This document shows, one piece after another, positions 1 through 11,884 of a DNA stretch of 64,000 nt. The translations under genes were made by a program, and so were the position numbers. Source of the stretch: Azospirillum sp. 412522. Its GTDB lineage: Bacteria > Pseudomonadota > Alphaproteobacteria > Azospirillales > Azospirillaceae. Position 1 is the stretch's first letter. The number at the start of each line of letters is the position of its first letter. The stretch is taken from positions 1-64,000 of the forward strand of contig NZ_RWIJ01000012.1 in NCBI RefSeq assembly GCF_019805165.1, in the 5' to 3' direction. The notes beneath the pieces were generated by a model, which did not search any database, was not told the origin of the DNA, and saw only the letters and a program-made list of their open reading frames with translations.

Positions 1-591
1 GGCGTCCCCCGGCCGGTCCAGCGCCAGCAGCAGCGCGCCGCGGTTGGCATGGGCCTCGACGAAGGCCGGATCGTCCCCCAGGGCGGCGCGGTAGGCGTCG
101 TCCGCCTCCGCCCGGCGTCCCAGCGCCGCCAGCACGTTGCCCAGGTTGAAGCGGGCGCGGGCATAGCCGGGGCGGCGCGCCGCCGCCTGCCGGAAGGCGG
201 TCGCCGCCTCCTCCAGCCGCCCCAGCGCCTCCAGCGCGTTCCCCAGATTGTAGAGCGCCTGGGCGAAGTCCGGCCGCAGCCGCACCGCCTGCCGGTGGGC
301 GGTCGCCGCCTCCTCCAGCCGGCCGAGCGCCTTCAGCGCGCTGCCCAGATTGTCGTGATAGTCGGCGACCCGGTGGTTGTGCTGGATGGCGCCGCGGATC
401 AGGGTGACGGCGCGGTCCGGCTGGCCCGATTGCAGATGGACGACCCCCAGCAGATGGGCGGCGTCGGCATGGCCGGGCAGGGCGTCGAGCACGGCATGGT
501 AGAGCGCCGCCGCCTCTCCGAGCCGGCCGGCCTGATGATGGGCCACCGCGGCAGCCATCGCTTCCTGGATCGTCGCCATGACGACCGTCAT
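1..591 (-). CDS. TPR-repeat protein (partial, runs off the left edge)
   Basis: The reverse strand encodes an open frame of back-to-back 34-residue tetratricopeptide repeats with the usual consensus (short stretches such as NLGNALEALGRLEEAATAFR). The start could be ATG at 591 or ATG at 579, both in frame. The C-terminus lies outside the window, so any catalytic domain is unseen. The first ~90 residues closely resemble the N-terminus of the TPR/glycosyltransferase-like protein at 24831-26507 (shared blocks HLLGV, QSGQ, DNLGSAL), so the two are paralogues. Such TPR scaffolds often precede glycosyltransferase or sulfotransferase domains; that is an inference here. It is divergent from lptF, leaving a 138-bp gap. 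Confidence 0.75.
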   Translation of the reverse strand, partial: MTVVMATIQEAMAAAVAHHQAGRLGEAAALYHAVLDALPGHADAAHLLGVVHLQSGQPDRAVTLIRGAIQHNHRVADYHDNLGSALKALGRLEEAATAHRQAVRLRPDFAQALYNLGNALEALGRLEEAATAFRQAAARRPGYARARFNLGNVLAALGRRAEADDAYRAALGDDPAFVEAHANRGALLLALDRPGDA

Positions 592-729
592 ACCGGTTGG
601 CGGGAACCGGCGCCAGCGCTTTCCCGGCCCGGCAGGACGCCCCTGTGATGCCCGGCGGTTTTCAAGACTTGACCCGGCGGGCCGGGACGGTCAGCTTGCC
701 GGCCGTATACAGCCCCCGGCCGATTTCCC

Positions 730-1887
730 ATGAACCGACTGCAACGGTACCTGTTCCGCAACCTGCTGATCGCCACCCTCTATTCGACGGCCGGCCTGAC
801 GCTGACCATCTGGCTCAGCCAGTCGCTGCGCCTGATCGAGATCGTGGTCAGCGCCGGCGCGCCGATGGGCATGTTCCTGTGGCTGCTGCTGCTGACGGTG
901 CCGACCTTCCTCGGCATCGTGCTGCCGCTGGCGCTGGTCGGGGCCATCCTGTTCACCTACAACAAGATGGCGACCGACAGCGAGCTGGTGGTGATGCGCG
1001 CGGCGGGGGTCGGACCCTTCTCGCTGTCGAAGCCGGCGCTGGTGATGGCGGTGGGGGTGATGGCCGTCGTCTTCACCCTGAACGTCTGGATCACCCCGGC
1101 CGCCCACCGCGAGCTGGTGCGGATGGAATACACCGTGCGCAGCGACTATTCGCAGCTGTTCCTGCGCGAAGGCGTTTTCAACGACGTCGGCGACCGCTTC
1201 AGCGTCTTCCTGCGCGACCGCGATTCCGACGGCAACCTGCACAAGGTGCTGATCCACGACGGCCGCCAGCCCGACAAGCCGGTGACGATCATGGGCGACC
1301 GCGCGGTGATGCAGACCGGGCCGGACGGCACCCGCTTCGTCGTCTATGACGGCAACCGGCAGGAGCTGGACCGCAAGACCAACCGGCTGTCGCAGCTGTT
1401 CTTCGACCGCTATGCCGTGGACCTGAAGGCGGTGGCGCCCCAGGCGGCGGACCGCTGGCCCGACGCCCGCGAGCGCACGACGGCGGAGCTGATGGACGGC
1501 AACGTCCCGGCCCAGGACGACCGCATGCGCCGCGGGCTGATCGCCGAGCTGCACCACCGCTTCTCCTCGCCGCTGCTGGCGCTGACCTACGCGCTGGTGG
1601 CGCTCGCGGCGCTGCTGTCGGGCGAGTTCAACCGGCGTGGCCAGTCCTCCCGCGTCACCATCGCCGTGCTGCTGGTGATGGGGTTGCAGGCGGGCGCGCT
1701 GGGGCTGACCAGCCTCGCCGGCAAGGCGACCGTGTTCGTCCCGCTGATGTACGCCATGCCGCTGGTGATGCTGCTGCCGGCCCTGTGGGTGATGTCGCGC
1801 GGCCTGAGCCTGCGGCCCGGGCGCCGGCAGGCCGGTCCGGATGCCGGGGCCCCGGGGCATGACGCGGCGGCCGGACCGGCGTCATGA
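730..1887 (+). CDS. lptF: LPS export ABC transporter permease LptF
   Basis: The 385-aa inner-membrane protein has the YjgP/YjgQ layout. Three N-terminal membrane segments (about residues 13-110) include the family stretch ATDSELVVMRAAG. A periplasmic jellyroll region follows (about 115-260), then three C-terminal membrane segments with ALAALLSGEFNRRG. LptF pairs with LptG and the LptB2 ATPase to extract lipopolysaccharide from the inner membrane. The stop overlaps the next start by ATGA, so it is co-translated with a family-9 glycosyltransferase. The usual lptG partner is not next door. Length is close to the family norm. Confidence 0.92.
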   Translation: MNRLQRYLFRNLLIATLYSTAGLTLTIWLSQSLRLIEIVVSAGAPMGMFLWLLLLTVPTFLGIVLPLALVGAILFTYNKMATDSELVVMRAAGVGPFSLSKPALVMAVGVMAVVFTLNVWITPAAHRELVRMEYTVRSDYSQLFLREGVFNDVGDRFSVFLRDRDSDGNLHKVLIHDGRQPDKPVTIMGDRAVMQTGPDGTRFVVYDGNRQELDRKTNRLSQLFFDRYAVDLKAVAPQAADRWPDARERTTAELMDGNVPAQDDRMRRGLIAELHHRFSSPLLALTYALVALAALLSGEFNRRGQSSRVTIAVLLVMGLQAGALGLTSLAGKATVFVPLMYAMPLVMLLPALWVMSRGLSLRPGRRQAGPDAGAPGHDAAAGPAS

Positions 1888-2894
1888 GCCGCATCCTCTT
1901 CATCACCTCCAACCGGCTGGGCGACGCGGTGCTGTCGACCGGGCTCCTCGGCCATCTGACCGAAGCCCATCCGGGCGCGCGGCTCACCATCGCCTGCGGT
2001 CCGCTGCCGGCGCCGCTGTTCCGCTCGGTGCCGGGCCTGGAGCGGCTGATCCCGCTCGCCAAGCGGTCCTACGCCCGGCACTGGCTGCGGCTGTGGCTGG
2101 ACTGCGTGGGGACGCGCTGGGATCTGGTGGTCGACCTGCGGAATTCGGCGGTCGGACGGCTGGTGCCGGCCCGGCGCCGGGTCTTCCATGCCAAGGCCGC
2201 CCGCCCGGTGCACAAGGTGGAGGAGAACGCCGCCGTCCTGGGCCTGTCGCCGCCGCCGGCCCCGCGCCTGTGGATCGACGCCGCCGCGCGGGGGCAGGCG
2301 GACGCCCTGATCCCGGCCGGGACCGGGCCTTTCCTCGCCATCGGGCCGACGGCCAACTGGCTGGGCAAGGAATGGCCGGCGGAACGCTTTGCCCGGCTGG
2401 CGCTGCGGCTGACGGGAGAGGGCGGGCCGCTGGCGGGGGCGCGGGTGGCGGTGCTGGCCGCCGGGCCGGAGCGCGAGCGGGCGCGGCCGGTGCTGGACGC
2501 GCTGGGGCCGCGGGCCATCGACCTGACCGGCCGCACAGATCCGATGGCCGCCGCCGCCTGCCTGGAGCGGGCGGCGCTCTATGTCGGCAACGACAGCGGG
2601 CTGATGCACATCGCGGCGGCGGCGGGCGTGCCGACCGTCGGGCTGTTCGGCCCCGGCTATCCGGCCATCTACGGCCCCTGGGGGCCGCGCGGGCGGGTGG
2701 TGGCGAGCAGCGTGCCGCAGCCGGATCTGCTGGCCCGCGTCGCCGCCGATCCCAACGCCCGCGGCCTGATGGACGGCATCGGCGAGGACCGCGTGGCCGA
2801 GGTGGCGATGGATCTCCTATCCGAAACGCATAGAACTTGTGACCAGTTTGGGTCAGGGTCCTCCGCACCCGCCGAACTACCCCCGTTGCGTTGA
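1884..2894 (+). CDS. Glycosyltransferase family 9 (heptosyltransferase-like)
   Basis: This 336-aa protein starts with the GT9 N-terminal signature (ILFITSNRLGDAVLSTGLL). It carries the C-terminal Rossmann signature with NDSGLMHIAAAAGVPTVGLFG near residues 235-255, which binds the nucleotide-sugar donor. GT9 enzymes add heptose or related sugars to lipopolysaccharide core. The ATGA overlap with lptF supports a role in LPS assembly, but the exact sugar cannot be read from sequence. About 25 residues after the last conserved helix look unconserved and low-complexity. Confidence 0.85.
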   Translation: MSRILFITSNRLGDAVLSTGLLGHLTEAHPGARLTIACGPLPAPLFRSVPGLERLIPLAKRSYARHWLRLWLDCVGTRWDLVVDLRNSAVGRLVPARRRVFHAKAARPVHKVEENAAVLGLSPPPAPRLWIDAAARGQADALIPAGTGPFLAIGPTANWLGKEWPAERFARLALRLTGEGGPLAGARVAVLAAGPERERARPVLDALGPRAIDLTGRTDPMAAAACLERAALYVGNDSGLMHIAAAAGVPTVGLFGPGYPAIYGPWGPRGRVVASSVPQPDLLARVAADPNARGLMDGIGEDRVAEVAMDLLSETHRTCDQFGSGSSAPAELPPLR

Positions 2895-2981
2895 CAAAGC
2901 CAACCGGATAACCGACACTTCCGGGACGAAGCAAAGGGGCAGGTCCGCCCCGACGGATGGGTTTTCCCCCGAGGGTTTGGA

Positions 2982-3533
2982 ATGAAGCCGACTCCCACCT
3001 ACGCCAACAAGCCGACCTCGGACAATCCGCGCGATGTCGAGGCTTGGGCCCTGGCGGAAGCGGCGCGCCGCATGATCGCCGCCGGCCATGCCAAGGATGA
3101 AAAGGCCTTCCGCGAAGCTCTCCAGTTGAACCAGCGCCTGTGGACCATCTTCCAGGCGGCGATCACCGAAGAGGATTGCGGCCATCCGCCGGAGGTCCGC
3201 ACGAACATCGCGGCCCTGTCGCTGCTGGTCGATCGCGAGACGACCAACCGCCTGATCGACCTCGATTTCAGCAAGATCGACACGCTGGTCAACATCAACC
3301 GCAACGTCGCCAGCGGCCTGACCGCCCAGGGTCAGTTCGTCGCGGCCCAGCAGGCGATCCAGCCGCATCCGGGCACGCCGCAGGCGGCGGCCCCCCAGGC
3401 GCCGGCGGCCCCCCAGAGCGCCACTGCACCGGGCCAGCCGCCAGCCGGCCTGCGTCCCGCCGTGCAGCCGCGGCCGATGACCGCCCCCGACGCCGCGCCG
3501 GTCAACCGGGAATCCCTGCGCATCTCGATCTGA
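2982..3533 (+). CDS. flaF: Flagellar biosynthesis regulator FlaF
   Basis: Residues ~15-120 match the FlaF family of alphaproteobacteria: an EAWALAEAARRM helix, then REALQLNQRLWTIFQAAI and a LSLLVDRETT segment. FlaF acts with FlbT to control flagellin translation and secretion. The protein is 183 aa, longer than the usual ~120. The extra ~55 residues are a Pro/Ala/Gln-rich, probably disordered tail. Neither flbT nor a flagellin gene is adjacent. A GAGGG ribosome-binding site precedes ATG 2982. A TTGACA hexamer at 2891-2896 overlaps the end of the upstream gene and could be a -35 box, though no good -10 follows it. Confidence 0.82.
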   Translation: MKPTPTYANKPTSDNPRDVEAWALAEAARRMIAAGHAKDEKAFREALQLNQRLWTIFQAAITEEDCGHPPEVRTNIAALSLLVDRETTNRLIDLDFSKIDTLVNINRNVASGLTAQGQFVAAQQAIQPHPGTPQAAAPQAPAAPQSATAPGQPPAGLRPAVQPRPMTAPDAAPVNRESLRISI

Positions 3534-3552
3534 CCGGCGGCGCATCGACAGG

Positions 3553-3589
3553 AAAAAGGCCGGCGTCCCGATTGGGCGCCGGCCTTTTC
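3553..3589 (+). terminator. Rho-independent terminator after flaF
   Basis: An A-rich run leads into a GC-rich stem (AAAAGGCCGGCG paired with CGCCGGCCTTTT) around an 11-nt loop, ending in a T run. The flanking A and T tracts make it usable from both sides, serving the convergent flaF and nadE genes. Confidence 0.85.
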
Positions 3590-3609
3590 CGTTGTTTCGC
3601 GGAACTCCG

Positions 3610-5655
<2,046 letters not shown>

Positions 5656-5924
5656 GACCCGTTCCTGCTGGCTTGCATTCCCATGACGCCCCAGCATGTG
5701 GCGCCTGGGGAAGCAAACATAGCAGGAATTTCGCGCAGGTCAGGTCCCCCGTCCCGCCGCCCCCGGCAGGTTGGATCCTTTCCGGCGGGCCTTTGCGGCC
5801 GCCGGGCGGGGAAGCACTTAAGACGCGATACATTCGTTATAAAACCAAAGTCAAATCGCTGGAGAGGCGCAGGCACGCCAATTAAAATCATGACATCGAC
5901 GGGGCATGCCCTCCGACAGTCAAG
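5656..5924. other. Intergenic region between nadE and the CheB/CheR gene
   Basis: Together with the promoter that follows, this forms a ~350-bp divergent gap. It should hold the nadE promoter. Its middle part (about 5815-5895) is noticeably more AT-rich than the surroundings. I see no RNA gene or riboswitch consensus in it. Confidence 0.5.
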
Positions 5925-5953
5925 TTGACCAAACCAGATGCGTTGGATATAGG
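5925..5953 (+). promoter_or_regulatory. Sigma-70 type promoter for the sensory operon
   Basis: TTGACC at 5925-5930 and TATAGG at 5948-5953 are separated by exactly 17 nt, close to the housekeeping consensus. The first hexamer overlaps a GTCAA-G-TTGAC inverted repeat (5919-5929). Transcription would begin near 5960, leaving a leader of about 50 nt before the GTG at 6013. That argues against the upstream TTG at 5965. Confidence 0.55.
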
Positions 5954-6012
5954 CAGAGACTCGCTTGCATAGGGAACCGGCAGGCCGCCGCCAGAAGGAC
6001 TCGTTTATCATC

Positions 6013-9000
6013 GTGCCAACCGAAAAACCGGTCACGCAGCCTGCTCCGATTGAGACTTCATCGGCGGATGACGCATCCTCCGATTGTGGTGCTGCGGTCA
6101 TTCCGGCCGAGGATGGCACGCAGCCGGAACAGGCCTGCTGCATTGTCGGCATCGGTGCCTCCGCCGGCGGGCTGGAGGCGTTGCAGCGGTTCTTCGACGC
6201 GGTGCCGGGCGACAGCGACCTCGCCTATGTCGTGGTCCAGCACCTGTCGCCGGTGCACAAGAGCCTGATGGTCGACCTGCTGGCCAAGCACACGGCCATG
6301 GACGTGGTGCAGGCGACCGAAGGCGTGCCGGTCCAGCGCAATACCGTCTATCTGCTGCCGCCGGGCAAGCATCTCAGCATCGAGGACGGCCGGCTGCGGC
6401 TGACCGCCAAGGACGCCAGCGGCGGCATGAGCCTGCCGATCGACATCTTCCTGACCGCGCTCGCCCGCGACCAGGGACCCCTGGCCATCGGCCTGATCCT
6501 GTCGGGCACCGGCTCGGACGGCACGCGCGGGCTGATGGCGATCAAGTCTGTCGGCGGCTTCACCGCCGTCCAGCAGCCGGAAACCGCCCAGTTCGACGGC
6601 ATGCCGCGCAGCGCGCTCGCCACCGGGCAGATCGACGCCACCCTGCCGCCGGACGAACTGCCGGCCCGGCTGATCGACCATGCGCGCCGGACGCTGGCCC
6701 GTGCCCGCCCGATGCCCAGCCGGCAACGGCGCGAGGACGGCGACGATCCGCTGGCCCAGATCATCGCGGTCATCCGTTCCGTCACCGGCGTCGATTTCTC
6801 GCACTACAAGCTGGCGACCCTGCTGCGGCGGATCGAGCGGCGGATGCAGGGCGCCGGGCTGGAGTCGATGGAGGAGTATGCCGCCCTGCTGCGGCGGAAC
6901 AGCGCCGAGACGGTCAACCTCTACAAGGAGATGCTGATCGGCGTCACCCGCTTCTTCCGGGACGAGGCGGCCTTCCGCGTCCTGGCCGACCGGGTGATCC
7001 CCACCCTGCTCGCCAACCGCAGCCCGACCGACATGGTCCGCGTCTGGGTCTGCGGCTGCGCCAGCGGGGAGGAGGCCTATTCCATCGCCATCCTGTTCGC
7101 CGAGGCGCAGGAACGGCTCGGCCGCAGCTTCGACGTCAAGATCTTCGCCACCGACATCGACCAGGACAGCATCGAGGTGGCGAGCCTCGGCGAATATCCC
7201 CGCGCCATCGCCGAGGACGTGTCGCAGGAACGGCTCGCCCGCTTCTTCACCGTGCGCGGCGACAGCTATGTGGTGTCGCGGGAAATCCGCCGCATGGTGG
7301 TGTTCGCCGCCCACAACATCATGCGCGATCCGCCCTTCACCAAGATCGACCTGCTGAGCTGCCGCAACCTGCTGATCTACATGGACCAGCCATTGCAGCG
7401 GAAGATCCTCAGCCTGTTCCAGTACGCGCTGCGCCAGAGCGGCTTCCTGTTCCTCGGCACCAGCGAGACGCTGGGCGACCTGCAATCGGACTTCCACACC
7501 GTCGACAGCCGCAACAAGGTCTTCCAGAGCCTGCGCACCGGGTCCTTCCGCCTGTCGCGGCTGCTGGTGCCGACGGTGGCGGCGCCGCTGGCCCGCCATG
7601 GCGAGGACGGCCCGTCCCAGGCGATGGAGGAAGGGGCGGTCATCGACGAGGCGATCGGCGCCCTGATGAAGGCCTATGTGCCGCCCTGCCTGCTGGTCAG
7701 CGAACAGATGACCATCATGCATGTGTTCGGCGATGCCTCCTCCCTGCTGAAGGTGCCGCCGGGCGAGGCGACGCTGAACGTGCTGAAGCTCCTGCCGTCG
7801 TCGGTGGCCATGGTGACGGGGACCGCGCTGAACCGCGCCTTCCGCTCGGGCGAGGAGTTCGCGCTGTCCAACATCCCGGTGAAGGACCGCGAGGGGGTGG
7901 CGGCGGTCAGCCTGCGGGTCCAGCCCTATGTCGCGCGCAAGACCGGGCGCCGCTTCGCGCTGGTGGTGCTGGACCGCGCCAACATGCTGCCGCTGTCGGT
8001 GCCGGATTCCGACTTCGACCTCAATGCCGACGCCGCCGAGCGCATCCGCGGGCTGGAGCAGGAGCTGCTGTCGCGCGGCGAGAATCTGCAGGCGACCATC
8101 GAGGAGCTGGAGACCGCCAACGAGGAGCTGCAGGCCACCAACGAGGAACTGCTGGCCTCCAACGAGGAGTTGCAGAGCACCAACGAGGAACTGCAATCGG
8201 TCAACGAGGAGCTCTACTCCGTCAACGCCGAATATCAGGCGAAGGTGGAGGAGCTGACCGAGATCACCAACGACCTGGACAATCTGCTGCGCTCGACCGA
8301 GATCGGCACGGTGTTCCTCGACGGCGACTTCGTCATCCGCCGTTTCACGCCGGCGGCGGCGCGGTTCATCAACATCATCCCGCGCGACCTCGGCCGGTCC
8401 ATCGCGCATCTGTCGACCAACATCGACTATCCCGACTTCCTCGGCGACATCCGCAAGGTGTTCGACGGGCAGGAGCCGGTGGAACGCCATGTCCGGGTGC
8501 ATGACGGCCGCTGGGTGCTGACCCGCATCCTGCCCTATCTGACCGACAAGAACCTGATCGGCGGCGTGGTGGTGACCTTCGTCGACGTCACCGCCACCAA
8601 GCAGGCGCAGGAGCGGCTGCAGAAGGTGCTGGACAGCCTGCCGGAGCATATCGCCGTCACCGACCGGGACGGCCGGATCGTCATGGTGAACGCCGCCTGG
8701 CGGACGTTCGCCCAGCGCAACGGCGCCCCGGCGGTGGAGCGCTGCGGCGTCGGCACCAATTACCTCGAAGTCTGCCTGACCTCCGAGATGCCGGAAAAGG
8801 ACGGCGTCGCCCGCGCGGTCCATGACGGGCTGCGCCGCATCCTGGAGGGCAAGGCCGATGGTTTCACCGTGGAATATCCCTGTCATTCGCCCGACGAGCA
8901 GCGCTGGTTCCTGATGCACGCCACCCGCCTGAAAGACCATGACGGCGGCATCGTCGTCAGCCACATCAACATCACGAACCGCAAGCTGATGGAGCTGCAG

Positions 9001-9057
9001 CTTGACGGAAACGGCGACGGCGGGAGCGACGGCCTGAGCGATGGGGGCGTGAAATGA
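6013..9057 (+). CDS. CheB-CheR fusion with PAS domains (chemotaxis methylesterase/methyltransferase)
   Basis: This multidomain protein has ~1014 aa. A CheB methylesterase domain without a receiver comes first, with catalytic S50 (GASAGG), H77 (QHLSP) and D169 (GTGSDG). CheR N- and C-domains follow, with GVTRFFRD, the SAM-binding region [21 protein letters not shown] and [10 protein letters not shown]. Next is a long coiled coil of NEEL heptads (nt ~8100-8245), then two PAS-type domains. The family adds and removes glutamyl methyl groups, normally on chemoreceptors; none is encoded nearby, so its target is unknown. The start is uncertain: GTG 6013 has an upstream AAGGAC and fits the promoter, while TTG 5965 is in frame. 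It overlaps the next gene by ATGA. Confidence 0.9.
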   Translation: MPTEKPVTQPAPIETSSADDASSDCGAAVIPAEDGTQPEQACCIVGIGASAGGLEALQRFFDAVPGDSDLAYVVVQHLSPVHKSLMVDLLAKHTAMDVVQATEGVPVQRNTVYLLPPGKHLSIEDGRLRLTAKDASGGMSLPIDIFLTALARDQGPLAIGLILSGTGSDGTRGLMAIKSVGGFTAVQQPETAQFDGMPRSALATGQIDATLPPDELPARLIDHARRTLARARPMPSRQRREDGDDPLAQIIAVIRSVTGVDFSHYKLATLLRRIERRMQGAGLESMEEYAALLRRNSAETVNLYKEMLIGVTRFFRDEAAFRVLADRVIPTLLANRSPTDMVRVWVCGCASGEEAYSIAILFAEAQERLGRSFDVKIFATDIDQDSIEVASLGEYPRAIAEDVSQERLARFFTVRGDSYVVSREIRRMVVFAAHNIMRDPPFTKIDLLSCRNLLIYMDQPLQRKILSLFQYALRQSGFLFLGTSETLGDLQSDFHTVDSRNKVFQSLRTGSFRLSRLLVPTVAAPLARHGEDGPSQAMEEGAVIDEAIGALMKAYVPPCLLVSEQMTIMHVFGDASSLLKVPPGEATLNVLKLLPSSVAMVTGTALNRAFRSGEEFALSNIPVKDREGVAAVSLRVQPYVARKTGRRFALVVLDRANMLPLSVPDSDFDLNADAAERIRGLEQELLSRGENLQATIEELETANEELQATNEELLASNEELQSTNEELQSVNEELYSVNAEYQAKVEELTEITNDLDNLLRSTEIGTVFLDGDFVIRRFTPAAARFINIIPRDLGRSIAHLSTNIDYPDFLGDIRKVFDGQEPVERHVRVHDGRWVLTRILPYLTDKNLIGGVVVTFVDVTATKQAQERLQKVLDSLPEHIAVTDRDGRIVMVNAAWRTFAQRNGAPAVERCGVGTNYLEVCLTSEMPEKDGVARAVHDGLRRILEGKADGFTVEYPCHSPDEQRWFLMHATRLKDHDGGIVVSHINITNRKLMELQLDGNGDGGSDGLSDGGVK

Positions 9058-11711
9058 CCGAGGATGCCTCCGGCCGCCTGCGCCGCCGTGCCGAATCCAT
9101 TCTCAGCGACGGGCATTTCGAGGCGTCGGACGTCACCGCCAGCTCGATGAAGGAACTGCTGCACGAGCTGTATGTCCATCAGGCGGAGCTGGAGATCCAG
9201 AACGAGGAGCTGCGCGGCGCCCAGCAGGCGCTGGAGGCGTCGCGCCTGCAATATCTCCAGCTGTTCCAGTCGGTGCCGCTGGCCTGTCTGGCGGTGAACG
9301 CCGCCGGCATCGTCGGCGAGGCCAACGCCGCCGCCGAACGGCAGTTCGGCCTGCCGATGCTGCGGCTGAAGGGCCGTCCGCTGACCCTGCTGGTCGACAG
9401 CGTCGACCATGGCCGGCTGTTCACCGCGCTCGGCCGGCTGCGGGACAGCGGCGAGTGGGTCCGGCAGGAGTTCCGCTATCTCGGGCCGCAGGGCAGGGTC
9501 ATCGACGGGCTGACCGACGCCCGCACCGTGACGCTGGACGACAGCGACCGCGGCGACGTGCTGCTGACCATCACCGACCTGACCGAGCGGAACGCCTGGC
9601 TGCGCGAGGTGCAGCAGGCGCGCGACGAGGCCGAGCGCGCCCGCGCCGACTACCACCATATCCTGCAATCGGTCGGCGACGGCATCCTCGGGGTGGACGC
9701 CGACGGCCGCATCCGCTTCGTCAACGCCGCGGCGACGGCGATGACCGGCCATCTCGATCTGGACCTGATCGGCCGCCCGCCGTCGGATCTGCTTGCCGGC
9801 CCGGTTCCCGACACCGAACCGGACCTGCCGGCCGGCGGCGGGGCGGCCTCTCCATCCGGCGCCCCTTCCGGCGCCCTGGCGGGCGGAGCGGCCCGCGCGC
9901 TGGCCCTGTCGCTGACCGACGGCCAGCCGCGCAGCGTCTCCTGCGAAAGGCTGCGCCGCGAGGATGGCGGCATGATGCTGGTCGAGGTCACCATCTCGCC
10001 GATGCTGGCATCCGGCAGGCGCCTCGCCCCGATGGAGGAACGCATCCAGGGCGCCGTCGTCGCCATCCGCGACGTCACCGCGCGGCGGACGGCGGAAGCG
10101 GCGCTGAACCTCAGCGAGCGGCGGCACCGGGTATTGGTCCAGTCGCTGCACGACGCGCTGGCGATGACCGCCGTCGACGGCCGCAGCCTGCTGGCGAACG
10201 CCATGGCGGACCGGCTGCTGGACGGCCCGGCGCGCGCCCTGCTCGACCCCACCGCGGCGGCCTATGACGCAGACGGCGAGGCGGATGGACAGCTGGTGCC
10301 GGCGACCGCGCCCGCCACCATCGTCCCGACCACCGCGGGCCGCCGCTTCATCGACGCCGACGGCAACCGGCTGCACGGGCTTCCCCCCGCGGCGGAAGCG
10401 GCGCGCAGCGGCAGGCCGGTGGTCGAGCGCATCGTCGGCGTGGTCGAGGGGGAGGAGGCCGCCGCCCCGACCCGCTGGCTGCGGGTGTCGAGCCGTCCCG
10501 TCGCCGATCCGGCCGGCCGGGTGGAGGCCGTGGTCTCCAGCGTCGCCGACATCACCGCGGTGAAGGCGCTGGAGCGCGAGCTGAACGTGGCGCTGGACGC
10601 CCGCGAACGCTTCCTGGCGGCGGCGAGCCACGACCTGCGCCAGCCGGTGCAGGCGCTGCTGCTGCTGTCCGACCTGCTGATGAAGGAGACTCTTCCCGAC
10701 GGCGCCCGGCGCATGGCGGAGCAGATCCAGTCCTCGCTCGGCGGGCTGGGCGGCATGCTGGACGGGATGCTCGACATTTCCAAGCTGGAAGCCGGGCTGG
10801 TCGCCCCCAATCCGGAACCGGTCGACATCGCAGCCCTGCTCGGCCGTCTGCATGGCGAGTTCGCGCCGCTGGCCGAGAAGGCCGGGCAGAGCCTGCGTCT
10901 GGTGGCGCCGGCGCTGACGACGCGGACCGATCCCCGCCTGCTGGAGCGGGTGCTGCGCAACCTGCTGGCCAATGCCCTGCGCTTCGCCCCCGGCGGACGG
11001 GTGCTGCTCGGGGCGCGGCAGCGCGGCGACCGCTTGCAGATCGAGGTGTGGGATAGCGGCATCGGCATCGCCGACCAGCACATCGACCGCATCTTCCAGG
11101 ACTTCTTCCAGGTCGGCAACGCCGCCCGCGACCGGCGGGAGGGGCTGGGTCTGGGGCTGAGCATCGCCAAGCGGCTGGTCACCATGCTGGGCGGCATCAT
11201 CGACGTGACCTCCTCGCTGGGCCGCGGCAGCCGCTTCACCGTCACCCTGCCGCTGACCGAGACCAGGCTCGACGGGGCGGCGCAGACCGGCACCGGCGGA
11301 CATGCCGGGGGGAACCGGTCCGGCAGCGACGCCGGGCATCTCGTCATGCTGGTGGAGGACGACGCCGTCATCCGCATGGCGCTGGTGCTGATGCTGGAGG
11401 ACTGGAACTATCGCGTGGTGGAGGCGGGCAGCGGGGCCGAGGCGGAAGAGCTTCTCGGCAGCCTGATCGAGTCCGGGGAGGAACCCGACCTGATCCTGGC
11501 CGATTACCGCCTGCCGGAAGGAACCACGGGGCTGATGGTGATGGACATGGTCCGCCGCCGCCTGTCGCGCGAGGTTCCCGGCGTGCTGCTGACCGGCGAC
11601 ACCTCGGCCGACCGGCTGCGCGAGGCGGCGGGCGCCCAGTGCGCGCTGCTGCACAAGCCGATCCAGCCCGGCCGCCTGCAGGACACGCTGGCATCGGTGC
11701 TGAACGGATAG
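9054..11711 (+). CDS. PAS hybrid histidine kinase with C-terminal receiver
   Basis: The 885-aa protein shows no membrane segment. It has an N-terminal helical region, three PAS-like sensory domains (about 70-500), a HisKA domain with H526 in SHDLRQPVQALLLLSDLL, and a HATPase domain with N box NLLANALRFAPGG and G box WDSGIGIAD. The C-terminal receiver has phospho-acceptor D817 in LADYRL and the conserved Lys in LLHKPI. The SHDLRQP-type H box is that of the NahK/ErcS' group of hybrid kinases. It is translationally coupled to the CheB-CheR fusion, so the two probably act in one pathway. No output-domain regulator is in the same operon, so phosphotransfer may continue to an unlinked partner. Confidence 0.9.
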   Translation: MTEDASGRLRRRAESILSDGHFEASDVTASSMKELLHELYVHQAELEIQNEELRGAQQALEASRLQYLQLFQSVPLACLAVNAAGIVGEANAAAERQFGLPMLRLKGRPLTLLVDSVDHGRLFTALGRLRDSGEWVRQEFRYLGPQGRVIDGLTDARTVTLDDSDRGDVLLTITDLTERNAWLREVQQARDEAERARADYHHILQSVGDGILGVDADGRIRFVNAAATAMTGHLDLDLIGRPPSDLLAGPVPDTEPDLPAGGGAASPSGAPSGALAGGAARALALSLTDGQPRSVSCERLRREDGGMMLVEVTISPMLASGRRLAPMEERIQGAVVAIRDVTARRTAEAALNLSERRHRVLVQSLHDALAMTAVDGRSLLANAMADRLLDGPARALLDPTAAAYDADGEADGQLVPATAPATIVPTTAGRRFIDADGNRLHGLPPAAEAARSGRPVVERIVGVVEGEEAAAPTRWLRVSSRPVADPAGRVEAVVSSVADITAVKALERELNVALDARERFLAAASHDLRQPVQALLLLSDLLMKETLPDGARRMAEQIQSSLGGLGGMLDGMLDISKLEAGLVAPNPEPVDIAALLGRLHGEFAPLAEKAGQSLRLVAPALTTRTDPRLLERVLRNLLANALRFAPGGRVLLGARQRGDRLQIEVWDSGIGIADQHIDRIFQDFFQVGNAARDRREGLGLGLSIAKRLVTMLGGIIDVTSSLGRGSRFTVTLPLTETRLDGAAQTGTGGHAGGNRSGSDAGHLVMLVEDDAVIRMALVLMLEDWNYRVVEAGSGAEAEELLGSLIESGEEPDLILADYRLPEGTTGLMVMDMVRRRLSREVPGVLLTGDTSADRLREAAGAQCALLHKPIQPGRLQDTLASVLNG

Positions 11712-11794
11712 GGTGTCCGACCGGCCGCGGCCGGGAGGACACCCCGTCCGCCGCTGTGGGTAGGTGTCGCAATCGTTTGTCTGCTGAACATTTC

Positions 11795-11808
11795 TTGACC
11801 CAGGTCAA
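11795..11808. promoter_or_regulatory. FNR/FixK-like dyad upstream of the CHASE3 kinase
   Basis: A perfect dyad, TTGAC-N4-GTCAA (arms TTGACC and GGTCAA), lies in the gap between the two kinase genes. It matches the general half-site pattern of CRP/FNR-superfamily regulators such as FNR and FixK. A TATATT at 11844-11849 could be the -10 box, which would put the dyad near -54. That is plausible but not the classic -41.5 position. Confidence 0.4.
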
Positions 11809-11884
11809 TGCCGCCGATGCGGGAAAATCCAGACTGTCCGAACTATATTGAGAGGTGATCGACTGCGTAGGACGGGGACGATCC

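Noticed and set aside
2838-2860. TGACCAGTTTGGGTCA as a regulatory dyad
   Set aside because: The half-sites are unequal and lie inside the coding end of the GT9 gene.
8100-8245. Tandem 21-bp DNA repeats in the CheB-CheR gene as a novel repeat
   Set aside because: They encode NEEL heptads of a coiled coil that is a standard feature of this protein family.
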